From: Bdellovibrionales bacterium
GTDB taxonomy: Bacteria > Bdellovibrionota > Bdellovibrionia > Bdellovibrionales > UBA1609
Reading direction: 5' to 3'
NCBI GenBank assembly: GCA_020628165.1
Contig: JAHDFM010000023.1
Coordinates: forward strand, 16,487 to 54,127
DNA: 37,641 nt
Part shown: one piece after another, positions 32,065 to 37,641 of the stretch
Position numbering within the stretch: position 1 is the stretch's first letter
Layout of the letters: each line of letters begins with the position of its first letter
The notes under the pieces: generated by a model
What the model saw: the letters and a program-made list of their open reading frames with translations, nothing else
The model's database searches: none
What the model was told of the DNA's origin: nothing
Program-made: the position numbers and the translations under genes

Positions 32065-32547
32065 TTAGATCTGATGCTCTTCAACCTCAATCACTAAGAC
32101 TGACTTGCCATTTTTTTTGACCTTTCTATAACTTTTACAGCGTTTCTTACGAGAAAGTTTTCTCTTTTCGCTGGTGGCCTCAAGCACGACCGTGCTGGCT
32201 TTTCCCGGTGGTTTGTAAATAGCACATGTTTTCATACTAGCTATGATTGCTTTTTTAGACTTCTTTTTGGCTTTTTTCTTAGCCACTTTTTTACTTTTGC
32301 TAATTTTTTTCTTTCTTTTTTTAGCTTTAGCAATTTTTTTCTTTCGTTTCTTTTTATAGACTTTCTTTTTTTTCTTCGTCACCTTTTTTTTAGTAGAGAT
32401 CAATTTGACATTGACACTTTTGCCACCAGAGCCCTTGCTTAAAATGCGTGTTGATTTTTTCTTGATTGTGCCTGACGACTTCGGTGTCACTTGAGCAAAG
32501 ACATCTATAAAGAAAAATACAAAAACAATTATAAGTATCGTGCGCAT
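32065..32547 (-). CDS. Lys-rich secreted protein
   Basis: A 160-residue protein with a signal peptide (1-18, IDVFA|Q) and then a mature part that is extremely rich in Lys in its middle (residues ~50-100 are mostly Lys with Ala, Ser, Arg). A C-terminal segment is less skewed, with two cysteines (KTCAIY, KRCKSY). The start shares a base with the ilvA stop (TGATG). Poly-Lys suggests binding to an anionic polymer such as DNA, LPS or teichoic-like glycans; no family is recognised. The AAA/AAG codon run makes a long poly-A/T tract in DNA. Confidence 0.65.
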   Translation of the reverse strand: MRTILIIVFVFFFIDVFAQVTPKSSGTIKKKSTRILSKGSGGKSVNVKLISTKKKVTKKKKKVYKKKRKKKIAKAKKRKKKISKSKKVAKKKAKKKSKKAIIASMKTCAIYKPPGKASTVVLEATSEKRKLSRKKRCKSYRKVKKNGKSVLVIEVEEHQI

Positions 32548-33776
32548 CAGACCTCAATATCTTCTTTGATTCGCCTTTTATAAATACTGCTTGCTTCCAT
32601 ATTGTCGATCGTATCTTGTAAATGAACTAGGCCTCTGGTTTCTATCAAAACTTCAACCATGGTCTCTCTGAGTTCTAAACCCATACCTAAACGCACGTGG
32701 TTAACGTCTAATATATTCACTTTTTGATCTGCTAGAAACTGAGTGACCTTATTGAGGTTTCCTGGGTAATCATCGATGACAAACTTGAGCCTTGCCAAAC
32801 GACCCGACTGTGTTAAGCCTTGTTCGATCACCTTAGTTATTAAATTTAGGTCAACGTTTCCACCACTTAAAATCAAACTGCAGTGCTCACCTAACTCCCA
32901 GTTAGTGTTAAATACAGCAGCAAGTGGTAAAGCACCTGACCCTTCGACAACTGTTTTCGCTCGCTCAAGGAGAAATACCATCGACTGTGCTATTTGGCGT
33001 TCACTCACGCTCATAATGTCATCAACATACTTGGATATGTAATTGTTGTAGATATACTCGTCAGGGGCTTTCACAGCCGTACCATCAGCAATGGAAGGTC
33101 CTTCAATACTATTGATTTGCGGTTCATTTTTGTACATCGTGCGCATAGCTTCAAAACGTTCCGGCACAACCCCATAAACTTTGATTTTTGGGTTTACTTC
33201 TTTAATAAATTTAGCCATTCCTGAGATAAGACCTCCGCCACCAATGGGAATGATAACAGAACTCATTTTTGGTAACTGCTGCATAAGTTCTAAAGCAAGT
33301 GTGCCTTGCCCGGCAATGATGTCTGGATCTTTGTAAGGATGTACAAAAGTATAACCTTCATTCTCAGCAAGACCAATCGCATGCTTATAGGCGTCGTCAT
33401 AAATCTGCCCTTTTAAAATCACCTCAGCACCATAACCTTGTGTTGCAAGAACTTTTACCATCGGACTGGTTTCAGGCATAACAACTTTGGCTTTGACACC
33501 TGTTAAACGAGAGCTATAGGCAAGGCCTTGGGCATGGTTGCCGGCAGAGCTAGCAATGACCCCTTTTTCTTTTTCTTGAGGTGTGAGATTAGACATTTTG
33601 TTAAGAGCACCTCTGATTTTAAAACTGCCCGTTAACTGTTGATTTTCAAATTTTAAATGTATATTTGTGCCGACAATTTGTGAACAGTTGCGCGAATACT
33701 CAAGCGTAGTTTCTCTAATGGTGTCTTTAATTTTTGCGTAAGCGGCTTGAATATCCGCAACTGTTACATCTCTCAT
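32547..33776 (-). CDS. ilvA: Threonine ammonia-lyase (short biosynthetic form with ACT-like domain)
   Basis: A 409-residue PLP enzyme. GSFKIRGALNK (50-60) holds PLP lysine K53; ASSAGNHAQGLA and the phosphate-cup GGGGL (179-183) follow. A single ACT-like regulatory domain (about 328-404) is at the C-terminus, as in the short form of threonine ammonia-lyase, which makes 2-oxobutanoate for isoleucine or for catabolism. A good AAAGGA ribosome-binding site precedes the ATG. Catabolic (tdcB-like) use cannot be excluded. The Lys-rich secreted protein is coupled to its stop. Confidence 0.9.
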   Translation of the reverse strand: MRDVTVADIQAAYAKIKDTIRETTLEYSRNCSQIVGTNIHLKFENQQLTGSFKIRGALNKMSNLTPQEKEKGVIASSAGNHAQGLAYSSRLTGVKAKVVMPETSPMVKVLATQGYGAEVILKGQIYDDAYKHAIGLAENEGYTFVHPYKDPDIIAGQGTLALELMQQLPKMSSVIIPIGGGGLISGMAKFIKEVNPKIKVYGVVPERFEAMRTMYKNEPQINSIEGPSIADGTAVKAPDEYIYNNYISKYVDDIMSVSERQIAQSMVFLLERAKTVVEGSGALPLAAVFNTNWELGEHCSLILSGGNVDLNLITKVIEQGLTQSGRLARLKFVIDDYPGNLNKVTQFLADQKVNILDVNHVRLGMGLELRETMVEVLIETRGLVHLQDTIDNMEASSIYKRRIKEDIEV

Positions 33777-33799
33777 GCTGTCGTCCTTTTATTAGTTAT

Positions 33800-34039
33800 T
33801 TAACTAACAGAGTTGTCCCAAAAAGCACTCAACCCCTTTAATGGGTTGTAATCTTCGTGAGATAAAACCGGTCGCAAGTTGTTTTCACTTTCTACCGGTG
33901 AATACTTTTCATCGAAAAAACAAAAAGGAGCTAAAGGGTAATCACAGAACACACACTCACTCACATGCTTCATACACATATCCGCTTCAATGACCCCGCC
34001 ACATTTGTGACATCGACGATAATAGTTACCATCTTTCAT
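33800..34039 (-). CDS. Small zinc-ribbon-like protein
   Basis: A 79-residue protein with six or seven cysteines: CHKCGG, MCMKHVSEC, VFC and PFC, arranged as CxxC pairs that could bind one or two zinc ions. The ATG at 34039 (MKDGNYYRRCHKCGG) follows AGAGG at good spacing; a start six codons earlier lacks one. No other domain. It lies 23 bp upstream of ilvA on the same strand and may be co-transcribed. Function unknown. Confidence 0.65.
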   Translation of the reverse strand: MKDGNYYRRCHKCGGVIEADMCMKHVSECVFCDYPLAPFCFFDEKYSPVESENNLRPVLSHEDYNPLKGLSAFWDNSVS

Positions 34040-34388
34040 AAAAAACCTCTTATGCAATGGTAACTCTTTCTTTCTTAATCCCTAAACCCAGTTTACGAGA
34101 TTTCTTTTTTTTTTCAAGGTTCGGATAGAGCCAATTTGAGACAAATTTGAATAGAAATGTTGATTATCTAATCAGAATAACAGTGCCTCCAAAAAGTCCT
34201 GTTATAACAGATAGTCTCTGCGTCAAGTCATTGAGCAAATTGAAATGGGTCATCATTTTTTTTTATTTTTAATTGATATCAAATTGATACCCCTAACAAT
34301 ATATTTTTGCTGAAGACTCTAACTCCCAAAAATGTGAAGACTTATAGGTTGAGCCTTATTCCTAAAGCTACGCTTTGGCTCGATCACT
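34040..34388. other. 349-bp intergenic region with palindromes
   Basis: No gene that I can support. It carries a perfect 12-base palindrome CTGTTATAACAG (34199-34210), a 10-base palindrome TTGATATCAA (34273-34282) followed by a near repeat TTGATACC, and a weak hairpin (AAAGC/GCTTT, about 34363-34375) just past the stop of the gene at 34389. A promoter for the zinc-ribbon/ilvA unit is expected here but I could not place one with normal spacing. Confidence 0.5.
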
Positions 34389-35513
34389 TTATAAAATGTC
34401 ATTGCAAAATAGTTTTAAGTGATCAAAATAGGACTTTGTTTCGTAGGGGTAAAATTCAGGTCGAAAAAAATTGTACAGCTCTTTTCCTTCATATTTAATT
34501 GCACTTATATCGCTTGTATCTATATCTAATGTAAAACCTCTATAGTCGATCATTTCATTGAACAAGGTAGCTACGATTGTCTTTTTAAAAAAATCTAAAA
34601 GTAAATCGTAATTAGCAGGATTTACGAAAGTCATAAACGTTTGAACGTGTGGCGATTGAAAGACTTCAACAGGAATAGTGACCGAACCTCTTGGGCGCCC
34701 CATACTATTATAAACAAAGAGTCCTTGAGGGCTGACCGAAACAGCGCTGGTCTGTGTTTGTTCTCTATAATAAGTTTGAATGAGTTCTTTAAAATTGTGA
34801 GCCCGGCTCAAGCGATTTTCGTATTGAGTGAGTAAATGTGTGAAAACTAACTGCCCCAGGGCTTCGGAGACTTCAGGGTTTTGATTTAAAAAATCAAACA
34901 AAGCTGTTTTGAGCTGTGCTTTAATGGTTTTTTTGCCAACCCATGGAAGCCGGTACGGCCAATTTTGTAGATCGGATTGAGATGAGTCTTTATGAACCAT
35001 TTTGGTAAGAATGTTTTCGACCGTTGCCAATAATGCCTTGAGCATTTCAATGTGCTCAGAAGAAAGAATAGGTTCACCTGTTGCTGAGTTAACTGCAGCA
35101 AAACGAAAATGAAAGCCACCAGATCGCAATCCATTTACGACACCAATATCTTGCAAAGCTTGAGCTAAAATACTTTGCGGCTCATAAACGCTTGTTAAGC
35201 TCTGAGTTGTATAGCCTTGTTCTGTAATATAAAAAAAAGCTTGTGTGCCTGAACTTGGCGGAAATGCTCGAGCTTTTAAAGGGAAGTGAATAGCATTGAC
35301 TAGCTCACTAAACACTTGAAAATCAAACTGTGACCATGCACTCGGAAATGTTTTTCCAGACAGCTGGTAATGATTTCTTATCACTTCTAAGGTGGAAAAC
35401 TGCTTACCAGGCTGACTCCCCTCATTGCCACCATTTAGACTTATATCAGCCTCAGAGTAAAAACTAATGAGTGCGGTTAAAAGTAAAATAATGCAGTTCA
35501 TATTTTTCATCAT
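34389..35513 (-). CDS. Secreted protein of unknown function
   Basis: A 374-residue protein with a signal peptide (about 1-22) and a mature part beginning with a Gly/Ser/Gln-rich stretch (SLNGGNEGSQPGKQ). The middle is helical and the C-terminus aromatic-rich. I see no motif that assigns it to a family. The ATG at 35513 is followed by a second ATG; the ribosome-binding site is weak (AAGGAA is too far). It is monocistronic with 235 bp to the divergent transporter. Confidence 0.65.
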   Translation of the reverse strand: MMKNMNCIILLLTALISFYSEADISLNGGNEGSQPGKQFSTLEVIRNHYQLSGKTFPSAWSQFDFQVFSELVNAIHFPLKARAFPPSSGTQAFFYITEQGYTTQSLTSVYEPQSILAQALQDIGVVNGLRSGGFHFRFAAVNSATGEPILSSEHIEMLKALLATVENILTKMVHKDSSQSDLQNWPYRLPWVGKKTIKAQLKTALFDFLNQNPEVSEALGQLVFTHLLTQYENRLSRAHNFKELIQTYYREQTQTSAVSVSPQGLFVYNSMGRPRGSVTIPVEVFQSPHVQTFMTFVNPANYDLLLDFFKKTIVATLFNEMIDYRGFTLDIDTSDISAIKYEGKELYNFFRPEFYPYETKSYFDHLKLFCNDIL

Positions 35514-35823
35514 AAATCTTTATAATATTTCCTTCTTTTCTTAAGATATAAAAGCAAGTTAAGTGCCAACTGCCCTGAAAATAAGATCATCCATAGATGC
35601 TTTGTAAAAACAAAAGTTCAACTCAGTTTACCTATAGAAATCTAGGAGTTATCAACTGAGACTTTCGCATCAAAAGTAAGGGTACGTCATGGCTTGAACT
35701 CTCATCAAACACTCTTTGAGTGTATTGAGAACTTTCTTTTAAACACCTGTGAAATATTTACTTCATCAGATCAAAACTATTGTCATATGTGTGCTGGGCA
35801 CACTAATTGCTAATGTCTTATTT

Positions 35824-37137
35824 ATGTTTAAATCATTTTTTCCAAACCCTAAATTGTTCTTCTCAAGTATCATGCTTTGGTTTTTTGCATGTATTTTTGT
35901 ATGGGAAAAATGGGGAACGATCCTCTCAAAAAAAATTGGTTTGGACATTAGCCAGCCTGTTGAGCTCGGCATCAAACACTTCATATCTGATAGCTATATA
36001 TGGTTCACAATTTTTTACGCAACATCAGCCATTTTGTTTGGAAGTCTATGGGCTCTCATAAATAAAAACAAATGGTCGCGTTGGTCAATCTTTGGTTCAG
36101 CTTTAATCATATATACAACATACTTCACAGTGCAGTTCTCAGTGGCCTACAACAATTGGTTGGGCCCTTTTTACGACCTCATTCAAAAAGCCTTGTCTGG
36201 AGGAAATGAAAAGATCGAAGCCACCCAGTTGTATGGTCTCGTTTTCGATATCATTGGGTTGTTTGTTTTTGGAGTTGTTATTTTTGTCATTAACCGCTTT
36301 TTTATAAGTCATTTTGTGTTTCGTTGGCGTACGGCAATGAACAATCATTACACAAGCTACTGGCAACGTATCCGTCACATTGAAGGAGCCTCACAAAGAA
36401 TCCAGGAAGACACCATGAAACTGGCACGTATTATGGAAGAACTGGGGGTGTCTTTAGTGAATGCCATCATGACTTTGATTGCCTTTTTACCATTACTGCA
36501 CAACCTTTCAAAACATGTCACTGAAGTTCCTATACTTGGACAAATTCCATACCCGCTTGTTACGATTTCATTGGCGTGGTCTCTACTAGGTACTGGAGTT
36601 CTTGCCCTTGTAGGTATCAAACTACCAGGCCTTGAATTTAATAACCAAAAAGTAGAAGCGGCTTACAGAAAGGAGCTCGTCTACGGCGAAGATGACGCCT
36701 TAAGAGCTAAAAATAACGATCTTATGTCACTCTACAAGGATGTCAGAAAAAACTATTTCCGACTTTACTTCCATTACATGTACTTCAATATTTTTAAACG
36801 CACCTACATGTATATAGATTGGATTATTATTCTTGTTATCATGACTCCAACCATTGCTGCTGGCGCTATCACCTTTGGTGTCTTCACTCAAATTTACATG
36901 TGCTTTAACCACGTCGGCAATTCATTTCAGTACATTGCAAATTCATGGAATCAAATTGTTGATTTAATGTCTATACACAAACGTCTCAAACAACTTGAAG
37001 TAGCCATAACTCAAACCACCCACACACCACCGCCGAGTCACCCAAGCTTTATAGATATGGAAACATTAGAAGTCACTGAGGAAGGCCGCGAACACTTTGT
37101 CAGCATTAAAGACGGTGTTAAAAAAGAAAGTCAATGA
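35824..37137 (+). CDS. sbmA: SbmA/BacA-like peptide transporter
   Basis: A 437-residue inner-membrane protein of the SbmA/BacA family, which imports peptides (microcins, proline-rich antimicrobial peptides) using the proton gradient. MFKSFFP at the start, YNNWLGPFYDLIQKAL, FRWRTAMNNHY, HIEGASQRIQEDTMKLA, SLLGTGVLALVGIKLPGLEF and YRKELVYGEDDA follow E. coli SbmA closely as I recall it. The ATG at 35824 is chosen because it matches that start; a GTG at 35749 would add 25 residues. Neither has a clear ribosome-binding site. Compared with E. coli (406) it has a longer C-terminus. Its stop overlaps the next start (ATGA). Confidence 0.92.
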   Translation: MFKSFFPNPKLFFSSIMLWFFACIFVWEKWGTILSKKIGLDISQPVELGIKHFISDSYIWFTIFYATSAILFGSLWALINKNKWSRWSIFGSALIIYTTYFTVQFSVAYNNWLGPFYDLIQKALSGGNEKIEATQLYGLVFDIIGLFVFGVVIFVINRFFISHFVFRWRTAMNNHYTSYWQRIRHIEGASQRIQEDTMKLARIMEELGVSLVNAIMTLIAFLPLLHNLSKHVTEVPILGQIPYPLVTISLAWSLLGTGVLALVGIKLPGLEFNNQKVEAAYRKELVYGEDDALRAKNNDLMSLYKDVRKNYFRLYFHYMYFNIFKRTYMYIDWIIILVIMTPTIAAGAITFGVFTQIYMCFNHVGNSFQYIANSWNQIVDLMSIHKRLKQLEVAITQTTHTPPPSHPSFIDMETLEVTEEGREHFVSIKDGVKKESQ

Positions 37138-37641
37138 AGTTCATACTATTAATAGTGTTTTTATTTGTTGAAACTTTATCAGCGACTGATCTTGACGGAC
37201 AGACCATCATTGCACCTTTTTTAAATGCTAAAAAATTATGTGCTGACAACGTCCCAGACGAAATCAAAATAAATAATGACCTCAACCAAACCGAAACTAA
37301 ACTTTCGAGCTTAATTGGCAATATTGCAAAAAGGCCTTTCAATGAGCTTTTAACAGCACGTCAGTTAGAAACTGAAGATGAATATTTAATTCGTGAGAAC
37401 TCAAAATATGTGAACGAGTTTCTAAATCTCTTTTCCGTCTCGCCCTTTCAAGATGAGCTCAGGCAGAAAGGGTATATCCATAGATTGATCGATAAAATCA
37501 AGCCCAATATCATTCTCCCTCTGAGTCTGGCAAAAATCCGCAAACTAAAAAGTAAATATCAAAATATTGATGACAACACAGTAGAGCGCTTATGGAGCCT
37601 ATCGCCTGACCTAGTTGATTTCAGCATGAATGTAGAAGACA
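37134..37641 (+). CDS. Exported protein, cut by the window end
   Basis: The frame is open from ATG at 37134 to the window edge (169 codons). It begins with a signal peptide (MKFILLIVFLFVETLSA) and a helical, charged mature part (e.g. LSSLIGNIAKRPFNELL) without recognised motif. It overlaps the sbmA-like gene by 4 bases, so the two are coupled. It may be a periplasmic partner of the transporter; family unknown. Confidence 0.65.
   Translation, partial: MKFILLIVFLFVETLSATDLDGQTIIAPFLNAKKLCADNVPDEIKINNDLNQTETKLSSLIGNIAKRPFNELLTARQLETEDEYLIRENSKYVNEFLNLFSVSPFQDELRQKGYIHRLIDKIKPNIILPLSLAKIRKLKSKYQNIDDNTVERLWSLSPDLVDFSMNVED

Overview
The window is an AT-rich, gene-dense stretch of a Gram-negative chromosome with long polycistronic runs, many ATGA/TAATG/TGATG stop-start overlaps and a very high share of exported proteins. 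A lipobox reading FQNC-G, the many secreted proteins of unknown family, a FliL, an L,D-transpeptidase, an M16 peptidase pair and an SbmA/BacA-type peptide importer fit Bdellovibrionota (Bdellovibrio-like bacteria). That taxonomic call is inference from gene content; no rRNA or tRNA is present to confirm it.

Layout. 1-2.5 kb: an octamer tandem repeat, a small secreted protein coupled to an HTH protein, and a lipoprotein. 2.6-4.6 kb: an RsmB-like rRNA m5C methyltransferase and an outer-membrane barrel protein, both on the minus strand. 4.8-6.9 kb: a plus-strand operon nrdR-nusB-unknown-ppsR-like. 7.1-9.9 kb: a secreted protein, then a stress-signalling module: a divergent Lys/Tyr-rich secreted protein facing a Spy/CpxP-like protein, an ECF sigma factor and a small membrane protein that is probably its anti-sigma factor. 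Both divergent transcripts start from matching ECF-type promoters (GAACC-N16-CGTCTA). 10-17.3 kb: an envelope-glycan-like locus. A five-gene minus-strand operon (DUF547 lipoprotein, outer-membrane barrel, DUF547 Gly-rich exported protein, DUF2064/TIGR04282-type transferase, diverged TIGR04283-type GT2) lies next to a GT-C membrane glycosyltransferase and a YHS-domain protein plus polyprenyl-phosphate-type GT2 pair. 17.8-20.6 kb: a LysR regulator coupled to an exported HExxH protein. 20.6-23.3 kb: an M16 peptidase pair, one with the zinc motif and one without. 23.5-25.2 kb: FliL and an L,D-transpeptidase with an extra C-terminal domain. 25.2-34 kb: minus-strand housekeeping operons (sppA, HIT, methylmalonyl-CoA epimerase, rhomboid, small protein; rpsA; hisC-cmk; ilvA with a coupled Lys-rich secreted protein; a small zinc ribbon). 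34.4-37.6 kb: an unknown secreted protein, then an SbmA/BacA-like transporter coupled to an exported protein cut off by the window end.

The two systems most worth following are the ECF module with its pair of matched divergent promoters, and the DUF547/barrel/glycosyltransferase locus, which looks like an uncharacterised surface-glycan or glycolipid synthesis and export pathway. I saw no CRISPR array, insertion sequence, integrase, tRNA or rRNA.
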